This document shows positions 48,231 to 59,488 of a stretch of DNA of 64,000 bases, piece after piece (within the stretch, counting starts at the first letter, position 1; every line of letters starts with the position of its first letter). A model generated the notes under the pieces. The model ran no database searches and was not told the origin of the DNA. It saw nothing but the letters and a program-made list of their open reading frames with translations. A program made the translations under genes and the position numbers. The stretch lies in NCBI RefSeq assembly GCF_020520425.1, contig NC_079487.1, positions 129,354,385 through 129,418,384 on the forward strand. Reading direction: 5' to 3'. This stretch comes from Spinacia oleracea. Taxonomy: Eukaryota; Streptophyta; Magnoliopsida; Caryophyllales; Amaranthaceae.

Positions 48231-48714
48231 AGCTTTGAATCTTTGGTCTAAATAGTGTGTCCTTCAAAGGAGCTAATAGTTGTTTATTATTTGGAACAAG
48301 CATTCAACGACTTTTTGGTAAAATCTTAGTTTTGTAGCTAATCTGAACGAAACTATTGGAAATAATTATATTGGGATTAAAGATAACTTCTCTAATTATA
48401 AGAAACCCTTTACGAGTAGTTTCTGAAAAGAGAAGAAATAGCAGGGCAACTGAAAGTGTTGCCTGAGAAACTCAATTCTTGCTTCTCTTCTCTTTATTTG
48501 TTCGGTACATGTCTTCAGTTACGGTTATATATGCCAAAATCTAGCATTCTATGTAGTGTCTTCAGATGTTCTTGTGTATAGCTTGACACCTTTACGAGTA
48601 CAACTTGAGAAACTGAAGAATTTAGTAGACTGAAATACTTATGGAAGATTGGAAGGAGAACCTAAGACTACATGGCAGTAAATATTTAGTTTCTACTAGT
48701 TTACACATTGTTAC
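48231..48714. other. 3-prime flank of P450-5
   Basis: Non-coding. A small hairpin, GGCAACTGAAAGTGTTGCC, lies at about 48444-48462. Confidence 0.35.
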
Positions 48715-50382
48715 TTACTGGTGAAGGTGTGGAGTAGCAACAACAAGAAGAGGAGTTTTCTTGTGTATAGTAAGACCCGAGCCTTCACATATGTCCAGCG
48801 TTTCACCATTGACTCCTCCAGGGAACGTCCACTTGAACTTGAGCATAAGGTTTGCTAACACAAACTCGTTATTAGTCATTGCGAATGATATTGCTGGGCA
48901 AATCCTTCTGCCGCCTCCGAATGGAATTAGCTCAAAGTCCTGTCCTCTGAAATCTATTTCAGAATTCAAGAACCTCTCAGGAAAGAACTCTTCAGGCTCT
49001 TCCCAAGTAAGAGGATCTCTCTGGATTGCCCACGCGTTAATCATAACACAAGTCTTAGCAGCAATGTCATAACCATCTATTTTTATATCTTGAGTTGATT
49101 CACGAGGCACCAGTAAAGGAATTGGTGGGTGCAGCCGTAGGGATTCCTTGATCACCGCTTTCAAGTACTTCATTTTCTCCAAATCATCTTCAGTTATCTG
49201 ATCTTTGTCTCCAGCAATTCTTCTAACTTCTTTTTGCAGTTGTTCCATTATTCTGGGATTTCGTAAGATCTCTGTCATTGTCCATTCTAACACAGCAGAG
49301 GTTGTATCAGTTCCTGCTGCAAATGCATCCTGCATGAAATTAATTGGAGGTAACTTCTTAGAACATCTAAACACATAATCTTATTGTCTGTTTCTTAATT
49401 AAGACCAAAAACTTTGGTATATTGTACTTACCAATATCAAACCTTTGATGCTCTCTCTTTCAAGATGAAAACCAGCTGAATTTTCCTTCTGAACTTCAAG
49501 TAAAACATCTACAAAATCCTTACCTTTGTTCTCATCCTTACCGTCACCACGATTTCCTGCTTGATTATGTCGATCTAAGTGTTCGTGCTCTGCAAGTATC
49601 GCTTCCAGTATCAAATCAATGCCTTTTGAAACTTTCTCCAATCTTTTATTGATACCATTGAATCGATTCACCCAAGCCAACCAGGGTATGAAATCCCCAA
49701 CATTAAATAGTCCGATCAGTTCTTCAAACTCTTTTAACACCTCCTTAACATCAGCACCACTTTGCTGATTTCCACTGTGTTTTCCTCCAAACGCAACCCT
49801 GCATATCACATCATATGTCATGTTTGCAAACAATTCACTCAAATTCACAACTGATCCATTATTTTGCTGAATTTTCTCCATCAGCAAAGCGGTTTCTTCC
49901 TCTCTGACATCCCTGAAAGACCGAACTCTTCTACTGCTCAGAAGGTGAAGCACAAATATACTCTTCATCTGCCTCCAATATTCTCCATAAGGGGAACCAG
50001 CTACATCACTGCAGTTGTAAAGAAGCTTATTATATATGCTTAACTTGAGTCTGCTGGAGACTGAAGCATCATGTGTTTTCATGATCTCTTTTGCTACCCT
50101 TGCAGACGAGACTATAATCGTAGGTTTGTTTCCTAAGTAGATCAACATAAGGTCGCCATAACGCTCAGACAAGGATCGGAGATAACGGTGAGGGGACATG
50201 CCTAGCTTGTGAAGGTGTCCTAGAATTGGCCATCTTGGTGGAGATGGTGGTAAGTTTTGGATTGTGGTTGAGAGCCATTTACATAGGAAGACTATGAACA
50301 AGAGGAAGGGGAGAATGAATGAGAGGTGATACATGTAAGTAGAGTTCAGAATTTTCTCTATCATCTTTGGAGGACTAGACAT
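48715..50382 (-). CDS. Cytochrome P450-5, CYP71-type, 521 aa
   Basis: Exon 1 50382-49432 (317 codons), exon 2 49329-48715, phase-0 intron of 102 bp. Anchor YMYHLSFILPFLLFIVFLCKW; hinge PPSPPRWPILGH; I-helix AAGTDTT followed by SAVLEW (YTVLEW in its sisters); KESLR; FFPERF; heme loop [10 protein letters not shown] (Cys461). The last Gly of the FxxGxRxCxG signature is Ala, a change also met in active plant CYP71 enzymes. Most diverged of subgroup two. Complete frame with a normal C-terminus (PHLHQ). Confidence 0.9.
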
Positions 50383-50770
50383 ATTTCTCCCTCTAAAATG
50401 GTAAGTTGATGAACACTAAACACCGGTGGAGAAGAACAATTTCTCTTCTATCCAAAAAATTTAGAAAAATTAGTAATTTTGTCACAGAAACAACATTGTA
50501 TACGAAAAGTCATGTTTTTTTACTGATAACTTTGAATAATGTTAACATTATAATTATACATGATTGATGATTATGTGGAGTAGTTAGTTAGTCATTATTG
50601 AATGTCATTTTATGTAGTTGTGGCGCTACTGGCGTATGCAAGCAGTGGTGGAGCCACGTGGGTGCAAGGGTGGTCCGCCGATCACCCAATGTTTAAAAAA
50701 AACAAAAAAAAAATATACCTTATTTATTTTAACGCAAAGAGACAATATATTAATTAGATTAGATAATTTA
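50383..50770. other. Promoter of P450-5; one hAT-like end
   Basis: A single CAGTGGTGGAGCCACGTG end at 50643 has the hAT MITE look, but I cannot find its partner. Confidence 0.35.
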
Positions 50771-51235
50771 TCTATACCTAGTTTATACCTGTATAACTAG
50801 CCTATACCTCTATAACTAGTACTTAAAAAGGAAAACCATAGTTGATTAGATGACACGTGTCACTCCATCTTTCATCCATAATTTATTATTATTTTGTTCA
50901 ATTTTTCCTTTTTGTTGTTTGTTATACTAAATATTTTACAGTTTCAACACGTCTTTCACTTCATTTTTCCTTATTCAAGTATCCAATATCAATTCACCAT
51001 TTAATTTATACATATTCATTCAACCCCTTTCACTCCATCTTTTTCTTTAACACTCAATATTAATTCACTATCTAATTTATATCTTTTTTCAACTTTCAAA
51101 TTTCACCTCTTTGTGAATCATATATATTCCACTAAAATCACAAGCTCTCAATAAAATTAGGCAATTAGCACTTTAAGCTTAATAGAATAACAGCCACACA
51201 TAATTGCCCGTTTATTGAACGGGCTCAAAAGCTAG
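50771..51235 (+). mobile_element. Non-autonomous Helitron, about 465 bp
   Basis: The 3-prime end is diagnostic: stem GCCCGTT / AACGGGC (51206-51212 with 51218-51224), an 11-base... AAAAG spacer, then CTAG, followed by host T. The 5-prime end begins TC after host A (A|TCTATACCTAG) and has the GACACGTGTCA block shared with other copies in the window. No Rep/helicase coding. Confidence 0.6.
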
Positions 51236-51794
51236 TAATTATTGTATTGACATGTCGACATCCTGACTCAAAAATTATGGCTACGTATTCAAAATCACTA
51301 TTGCCACCTTGCATTGTTCACTTCTCCGGTCCTCCTTTTGATTAGTGCTACTTCATGGTCTCACCTGATGGTTTTCGTTCTTATCCAAAAGCTTAAGCAT
51401 TGCTTGTTTATTTTTTCAGGTCACTTCCTCGACTCATAAAGAATATACAGCTTGTAGCTTGCCTTGACATCCTATTTGATACAAAAAATAAGTTGAGGTA
51501 AGAACAACCGGTTTTTCTGTGAAATTTTGTAGGATTGTTTTATGTGAATGTTTGTGGTAAAGCATCTCCTTCCTCGAGTTTATTTTCGTAAAGTTTCCTC
51601 CTCACTCATTAACACCTCTAGAATATGACAATATGTGAATTAAGTACTAATACAGAACCTAAAATTAGAACATACTTGGGTTAAAGATGCATTAATACCT
51701 CAAGGTGTCTCAACTGGTAGGAAATGCTTGTCAGTATAGGAAAACTTTATTACAGTGTGACTCTTGCAATATGCAGGTAGCTAGTCTGAGTAAT
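51236..51794. other. 3-prime flank of the P450 pseudogene
   Basis: 51590-51794 matches 53580-53883, the 3-prime flank of P450-6 (CATTAA(C/T)ACCTCTA..., AAAGATGCATT(A/G)ATAC...), showing both came from one duplication. The rest is unassigned. Confidence 0.5.
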
Positions 51795-52054
51795 CTAGTA
51801 AACATGTGGATTAACAACAGCAAGAAGAGGAGTTTTCCTGTGTATAGTGAGACCACTACATTCAGATTGTTTCGGCCTTGACTAGGTTGGCTAGCCTAGC
51901 ATGAGCTCGTTATTAGCTATCACAAATGACATCCCTGGGAACTTCCTTTTTCCACCCCAAACGAAACAAACACGAAACTTGTCCTTTAAAGTCTATTGAA
52001 GAGCTCATGCAAAAACTTTCCGGACGGAAACTTGTCAGGTTCTTCTCAAATAAC
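51795..52054 (-). pseudogene. Truncated P450 pseudogene, last part of exon 2
   Basis: On the minus strand it aligns with the last about 90 codons of P450-6 (stop at 51797-51795; heme-loop region at about 51930-51960), but with several frame disruptions and a deletion in the TLDMSECTG region. Homology stops at about 52054, inside the segment just upstream of FRPERF, where Copia-like sequence begins. No exon 1 or I-helix remains. Closest to P450-6. Non-functional. Confidence 0.8.
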
Positions 52055-53325
52055 TTTCAGGGCGCAGGTATCATGCACGGGGGGCTTGCTTAAGCCAATA
52101 TAATGATTTCTTCAGGAGACAGACATGATGAGGATATTTTGGATCCTTAAATCCAACATGTTGCATATTAAAAATCTCATTAAGATTACCATGCAAAAAA
52201 AGCATTTTTGACATCCAACTGATGAATGGGCCAAGAGTGTGCAAGTGTAATGCTCAATACTACACAATATTAGTCGGTTTTACAACCGGACTGAAAGTCT
52301 CGTCGCATTCAACTTCAACCTGTTGAGACCTGCCATCACCTACAAGACGGGCTTCGTGCCTCTTAAAAGAACCATCGGATTTCTTTTTTTATGACGAAAA
52401 ATCCACATAGAACGAATAAAATTCACATCAATGGGACGGGTACTAATTCCCACGTCTTATTTTAATTAGAACATCATATTTATCTACAATGGCAGCTTTT
52501 CAATTGTGGTCATTTAAAGCACTCACCGGATTTTGCGGGATGGCGAAATAGAAGTAGTGGTAAAAGTGTTTAAATTAAATGGTCTTTTGGACTTGTATAT
52601 CCCATGTTGGCTTCTTGTAGCCATGCGGGTGGGCTGCTAGGCAGTGGGAAGAGGTGCAGGGATTGGGCCTGATGGTATTGGTCCAGCACTGGGAGCTGTC
52701 GCTGGATTGGGGTTGGATAAGAGGACTGGACTGGGTGAGGGGTTGTTGGGCTGGGACGCTTGGAATTGGCCATAGGCGTCCGGCTTATAGCAGGGGAGCT
52801 ACTGGATCCGTTGGGTGGGGAAGCTACTGGTTGGGTCGTGGGCTCAACTGTTGCATTGGGCTTTGCCAGAAAGTGCAAGGTGTATGGTGATAACCCATGG
52901 TCCAGAAAGTCATAAGAAGTTGGGGTTGGATTGTGTAATTTGGAGAAGGTGAATTGATTTTCCTCAAAAATAACATGCCTTGATATTATGATTTTCTTGC
53001 TTGATAAATAGAGTAACATTTATATCCCCTATGGTTTAACTGATAGCCCAAAAATGCACACGGGCTGGATCTTGCTTGCAACTTATTAATAGTTGTTGAT
53101 GGAAAAGGAGGATAACATAAACACCCAAAAACCCGGAATGAGAATAGGAGATGGTTCTGTGATATAGAATTTGTGTTGGTGAGTTATACCCAATGACCTT
53201 GGTCGGAAGGACATTAAGGAGATAGGTGGCCATTTGGAGAGTATAATGCCAAAAAGAGGGGGACATGGAAGAGTGTGCAAGAAGAGTGCGCACTATATTG
53301 TTATTAGATTTGATATTCAAGTGAG
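52055..53325 (-). mobile_element. Copia (Ty1) retrotransposon relic: integrase to reverse transcriptase
   Basis: Minus-strand similarity, in element order: the end of integrase at about 53320-53036 (SFWHYTLQMATYLLN, GYNSPTQILYH), the post-integrase segment at about 53019-52570 (SKKIIISRHVIFEENQF), then N-terminal reverse transcriptase at about 52400-52065 (ETFSPVVKP, LDVKNAFLHGNLNE). No LTR was found at either side. A broken old fossil with multiple breaks; it abuts the P450 pseudogene. Confidence 0.75.
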
Positions 53326-53883
53326 GGTAAAAAATATTACTATTTGCAATTATGAGACCCTACCCATACTTTAGTTATTGTCAATTTGTCATCCCTAGTG
53401 ATTATTTGCAAATATGAAGTACCAAGTCGGAAAGAAAATAGTCATATTGGATGTACGGAGTATGTATCTAGCTACGTACGGTTACACTGGAATATTATTA
53501 ATTAAAAAATGCATAGGACAATCCTCATGTATACACATGAAATTTTGTATGGAACTTCCTATCTGAATGCATCTTCACCCTCAAATTAACCTGTACTTTC
53601 ATTAACTTCGCTTTTGCTTCATTAATACCTCTACAATGATACGGAGTAACAAGTACAGAACTAATAAAAATTACAGGACAAAACAACAATGACATACTTA
53701 ACTAAAGATGCATTGATACTTAAATTCCTTAAGTTGTTTCAACTTGCAGCATTTGCTTGTCATTACATTACAGTATTACACCTTCAGAAATACTAAACAT
53801 ATACACTATACTATAGAACTTTATTGAACTGTGACTTATACTGTTGCACAACTTGCAGATCAATAATGAACTCCCTATCTTTT
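53326..53883. other. 3-prime flank of P450-6
   Basis: Non-coding; its right half is duplicated at 51590-51794. Confidence 0.45.
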
Positions 53884-55745
53884 CTAGTAAACATGTGGAG
53901 TGGCAACAGCAAGAAGAGGAGTTTTTCTGTGTATAGTAAGACCAGTACATTCAGACATGTCCAACGTTTCAGCATTGACTCCAACAGGTAACGCCCAATC
54001 GAACTTATGCACAAGATTTGCTAACACAAGCTCGTTATTAGCCATCGCAAATGACATCCCTGGGCACATCCTTCTGCCACCCCCGAATGGAATCAGCTCA
54101 AAGTCCTGTCGTTTTAATTCTATCGTTGAGTTCATAAACCTTTCAGGACGAAACTCCTCGGGCTCTTCCCATATAGCAGGGTCTCTCTGAACTGCCCAAG
54201 CATTAACAAAAATAAGAGTCCTAGCAGCAACGTCGTAACCATTTATCTTTACATCTTCCGTTGATTCTCGAGGCACCAGTAACGGGATTGGTGGGTACAT
54301 TCTTAGAGTCTCCTTCGTCACTGCTTTCAAATACTTCATTTTCTCCAAATCATCTTCTGTTATGTGATCTTTCTCTCCACCAATTCCTCTTACCTCTTTT
54401 TGAACTTCTTCCATGATTCTAGGTTTTATTAAGAGTTCTGTCATAGCCCATTCTAGCACCGTGTAAGTCGTATCTGTTCCTGCTGCAAAGGCATCCTGCA
54501 TGAAAGGTGGATATGGTTTTAGAAACACCAAAAAATTCATGCATAATCTTATATGAAGGTCAATACCAAAAACTGTCGGCCATGAAAGTAAAACGAATCA
54601 AAGAGGTGTATCTATCATCTATTATCTATTATATTATAGTAAAACAGACATCGGAAATGACACGTGTCACTTCCTGGTGAGATTCAGTATATTTGACTAA
54701 AATTTATTAATTAATCTTTTGAAAATCTGTCACAAAAATAAAGCAGTGGAGCTGTAGGACAGAGGAACATAAAACTTACCATTACCAAAGCTTTGATGCT
54801 CTCTCTTTCAAGAGGGAAACCAATGGAATTTTCCTTCTGCAGCTGAAGTAAAACGTCTACAAAATCCTTACCTCCATTCTCATCATCATTATCGTATCCT
54901 GTTCGATTTAGTCGATCAGAGTGCTCTGTAAGTATCTCTTCCAGTAGCAAGTCAAAGCTTTTTGAAACTCTCTCCACCTTCGCATTCAAACCATTAAATC
55001 TATTCACCCATCCCAACCAGGGTACAAAATCTCCAACATTAAAAGTGCCAAGCAACTCCACAAACTCCTTCAAAACCACCTTAAAATCAACACCACCTTC
55101 ACCATGCTGGTGATTTTCAGTGCTGTATTTTCTTCCAAATGCAACCCTGCATACAACATCATTCGTCAACACCATAAACATCGCGCTCAAATTCACAACC
55201 GATGCATTACTTTGCCGAATCTTCTCCATCAGAGAAGCTGTTTCTTCCTCTCTTATACCCCTAAAAGACCGAACTCTTTTACTGCTCAAAAGCTGAAGCA
55301 CAAATATACTCTTCATCTGCCTCCAATATTCTCCATAACAGGAAGCAGCAACATCCCTGCTATTGTAAAACAGCTTATCATTTATACTAAACTTACCCCT
55401 ATTGGATATTACAGCATCATGTGTTTTCATGATTTCTTTCGCTACCTTTGCAGACGAGACTACAAGTGTAGGTTTTCCGCCCAAGTATATCAACATAAGC
55501 TCACCATATCGCTCAGACCAAGATTTCAGAGTTCTGTGAGGGAGTTCACCTAGCTTAGGCAGATGTCCTAGAATCGGAAGTTTTGGTGGTGATGGCGGTA
55601 AGTTTTGAATTTTTGAAGAGTCTGTAAAGAGCCATTTGTAAAGGAAGAAAACAAACAAGATAAAAGAGGGGAAAGAAAATGAAATGGGATGCATGTAAAA
55701 TAACTCGTTAAATGTTTTCTCTAACATTTTTAGAACACTAAACAT
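53884..55745 (-). CDS. Cytochrome P450-6, CYP71-type, 525 aa
   Basis: Exon 1 55745-54780 (322 codons), exon 2 54495-53884, phase-0 intron of 284 bp. The start MFSVLKMLEKTF is chosen by match with P450-4; the frame upstream has no ATG. Anchor FSFPSFILFVFFLYKW, hinge [13 protein letters not shown]-helix AAGTDTT, KETLRMYPP, FRPERF, heme loop FGGGRRMCPG (Cys466). The C-helix region reads ASCYGEYWRQ, with Cys for the usual Pro. The intron is about 180 bp longer than in P450-4 and P450-5 and holds a Helitron-like block. Complete; substrate unknown. Right end of the array. Confidence 0.9.
54610..54690. mobile_element. Helitron-like 5-prime block in P450-6 intron
   Basis: TATAGTAAAACAGACATC followed by GAAATGACACGTGTCACT matches the block at about 4541-4585 and shares GACACGTGTCACT with the Helitron at 50771. 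No CTRR hairpin end is seen in the intron, so it is a fragment. Confidence 0.4.
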
Positions 55746-57657
55746 TTTTTCTTTTCCCTTGCTATATGGTGAATTGTACAGGTTTTGTTTCCAAGGATAC
55801 AACACTGAATTAGATGGAGAAGGAACCTATGAAGATAGTTTGGATAGACTCAAAATATACAAACTCTACTATACTTGTTAATCAATTCGCCAGGTATTGT
55901 AGTGCTTTTTATAGGATATTACGTATACTTGAACTATTCATTCATGCATGCCGTCTTACTCAACGACCTAGCGCATCTTAATCAAAGTTATCGGCTTTCT
56001 TCGTAGTTTTTGCCATAAATGATTTGCTTGAAAGTCATCTAGTGTTGATCTCTGTTGTTGACATTCAAGTTTGGTATGATCTGAATTCTGAAACTAAGTA
56101 TGAATACAGGTACATGAGTATGACCGCAAGCCTCTTATAAACAATAGAGTGTAAAAAAACTCTGATGATGCAATTGTTGCATTAAAAAAAGCAGAGAATG
56201 AGGAGGATAACCGTAAGAAACTTTAAACAATGTTATCTCTTTTTTCATTGCAAGGTTAGTTGTACAATTTTGACCTTAACATCCAAACTCCATCTGTTTG
56301 TCTTGTGCATTAGAGAGATGTGTACATGAATCGAATCTCGACTACATTATTCTATAAGTGGAACTCGTTAATTGCTCCCCCATATCTTAAAATCGTCTAA
56401 CAATTCACTTATGTTTTGTTTGGTTAATACTTGTGTAAGGAAAGGGAAGCGCGGGAATAAGTTCACAGCCAATAAAATAAGATAAGATAAGTGGAAAAAA
56501 AAGTACCTTACTAGATAAATATAAATAAAAAAAAATAGTCTCCAAAGTTGCACCATTTCTGGGCCTACATATTGAGAACCCCTGATTATCGTTGATTATT
56601 TAAAATACGAGTACAAAGCAACCACGATTTTGGATTTATCTAACATAAAATTTGGATGTCACGGCCCCTTCCAACTTTGAACATATAACCTCTACAAGTT
56701 TTGGTTCCGTCGAAATTTTAGAGAAAAATCAGTGGAAGTTAGATGCATAGTTTTATATACGAAGTATGTCACAAAAGTTACACAAATAATAAATTAATAT
56801 ATTCTGTACTTATTTGATACTCCTTGATGCTCCTTATGCGGTATAATTAGAGCTGTCAATTCTCAATCCGAACGGTTCAACCGTTAAACCGTTGGGTTGG
56901 TCTAATTGTTTAGAACTCAACCGTCAATAACCTGCGAGGTATAACGTACCCGAATCCGACTGATCCAATTATATTCAACTTGAACCCGCACCAACCCGAA
57001 AATATTACGTAATACTCCGTATGCGGATATTTGCATAGGTACGAATTTTTTTCTATCAATAGAACGAAAATGGTGTAACCGTCACTTTAAAATAGGATCC
57101 TTTACCCCCAGACGGACAGACGGTTACTCTTTTCTTCTCCTCTCCTCTCAGTTTTCATATGGCTTGATCTGCTTATTTGGTCATATGGTATAGGACAATT
57201 GTTCTTCACTTATAAAGAAAAATGTATGGACTTTAAGGGCATCTTGAATGGTCAAACCACGTATAGCACAGATCTACATCATCAAGTATCGGACATATTG
57301 CTCGAATTGTTGGTATCGATTCAATTGATGATGGGAATTATGTTTGCAATGAAGATTATTGCATGTGTTGCCTTTTAAGTTGTACGCAGAAAACATATGC
57401 ATTTTTTCTTGTATTGATTGGGTATATATAGACGTTTAGAACTTTGTAAACACGTAATCACTATCTAAAATGGAAAGTAATTGGGGACGATTAAAATATT
57501 TAATACACATAGTGTTGCTAATTAGATAACCAACATTTGCTATTAATTTTGTAATTTAACTATAATTTGAGCTATAGTATATTTTGAACATTCTTATTGT
57601 TTGGAAGACTCTGCATTTAGTCATGAATCATGATGCATTTTTTTTAATTACTCTTTT
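55746..57657. other. Intergenic with an ACCCGAACCG-type repeat at 56850-57005
   Basis: Promoter side of P450-6, then unassigned DNA. 56850-57005 (AGAGCTGTCAATTCTCAATC...) is related to the repeat at 15090. No gene. Confidence 0.4.
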
Positions 57658-59439
57658 CGGATTTTTCATGAAATACCCCCGAATTATGGCGTAATTCACC
57701 AAATGCCCCTCGACTTTCAGAAATTCACCAAATGCCCCTCACAAATGACTTAATACCCAAAATACCCTTACTAATGACGCGCCGTTAGTCCTCCGTTAGC
57801 CTAATTTTTAAATTCACCAAATACCCCTATTTTATAACTTATTTCATATAATACCCCTATTCTGAAACTTAATTCACCAAATACACATAACTTAAAATTA
57901 CCCATTTTGATGCTCAGCGGCTAGTTTTTATGTTTGAAAATTAGCCGTTGCTTATTGTTTGCTTATAAAAACCCCTTTTCTGACTATTTATTGTAGTTTT
58001 TCTATTGTTTTGTTAATTTCATATCATTTTTGTCATGAGTTTTCTTTCAAAATCATCATCCACACCCATGAATCCACATATGTAAGAGTCCCAAACAATT
58101 TCTAATATTATGGGAGGAAATTTCCATCTGAGGCTCCGATACAACACTCAGTAAGTTTCAATTATGATCCAATAAGTTCAGGCCTCATCCAGTAAAGACA
58201 ATGCACTTTAGCTGAGCAAAAGGCCAAAAAACCCCATTTTCAAAGGGATCTTATGTAAGTGAAGCTGAAGTAATTCAATCTAAAGCTAACACCTTAATTT
58301 TCTTATTGTCCGAATGGTAAAGAAACTAAGAAATCAAGTTCAATAACACATATATTTTTATCACAACCTCGATTTCAACTTGGATTCATGATGTGAAAAT
58401 CTTGAGTTTGGAGGCAAATCTTTGTGCCAAGATTCATGTTTTTTCACTGGTTCATGAGCTTTGGAACATACCTTAGTTTCATTTTTTTTTCTTGTTCCCT
58501 CAAATCCAAAAATAGACATTTGTCCATAAATCTGACCATGTCAATAGGACCTAGCTCAAAAGAAAAGTGGGAAAACCTTTATGCCTCGACTGTAAGGTTG
58601 AGAGAAAGTTAGGAGATTGAAGAAAGATGTTTGGAGGCAGTAGAGACAGGAGACAAAAGGGAGTTAACGTTAAATATGTGGCATGGAAGCAATAGAAGCC
58701 GAGGTAGCTGGAACATATGCGTTAGAATAAAATTAATAAGAGCTTTATTTTTAATCTGTTTGCATATGTTAAAGATATTTCCCATATTGAAAAAGGAATA
58801 CCTTCCGATTGCATGGTAAATATAATTAATTGGTCACATAAAGAATAAGGTACAAAAGAAGTAGCTATTTTCTTGAAGAGTTGCGACGTTTTGAGGTGTT
58901 TTTAGGAGTGTTTTATGTTTTAGTGTTGTACCGGAGCTTCAGATTGAGTGTTGTATCAGATATTCGGATGTCAAATTTTCTCCCATGATAACAAAATTTA
59001 TTTGGGACTCTTACATATGTGAACTCATTGGGTGTGGATGATGATTTTGAAAGAAAACTCATGACAAAAATGATATGAAATTAACAAAATAATAGGAAAA
59101 CTACAATAAACCGTCAGAAAAAGAGTATTTATAAGCAAACAATAAGCAACGGCTAATTTTCAAACACAAAAACTAGCCGTTGAGCATCAAAATGAGTAAT
59201 TTTAAGTTATTGGTATTTGGTGAATTAAGTTTCTGAATAAGGGTATTTGGTGAAATAAGTATTAAAATAGGGGTATTTGGTGAATTTGAAAATTAGGTTA
59301 ACGGAGGACTAACGGCGCATCATTAGTAAGGGTATTTTGGGTATTAAGTCATTTGTGAGGGGCATTTGGTGAATTTCTGAAAGTCGAGGGGCATTTGGTG
59401 AATTACGCCAAAATTCGGGGGTATTTCATGAAAAATCCG
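57658..59439. mobile_element. MULE-like element, 1782 bp, about 495-bp terminal inverted repeats
   Basis: The ends are CGGATTTTTCATG... and ...CATGAAAAATCCG. The flanks are a perfect 9-bp duplication, tactctttt, at 57649-57657 and 59440-59448. The arms, 57658 to about 58152 and about 58945 to 59439, align throughout (for example CACCAAATGCCCCTC, CTAACGGCG/CGCCGTTAG, AGCCGTTG, ATATGTAAGAGTCCCAAA). The middle of about 790 bp has no transposase or recognisable cargo. Long TIRs and 9-bp duplication point to Mutator-like; non-autonomous and fairly young from the intact duplication. Confidence 0.85.
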
Positions 59440-59488
59440 TACTCTTTTTCTCAATTTTGTAAGATCCTACAAAACTTTATAATTGTAA

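Noticed and set aside
27385-55745. A biosynthetic gene cluster
   Set aside because: Only P450 genes are present; no scaffold-forming or other tailoring enzyme is found, so a tandem family is the simpler reading.
55746-55805. Twenty extra N-terminal residues for P450-6
   Set aside because: The frame there begins with GTG, and P450-4 and P450-5 start at the position corresponding to 55745.
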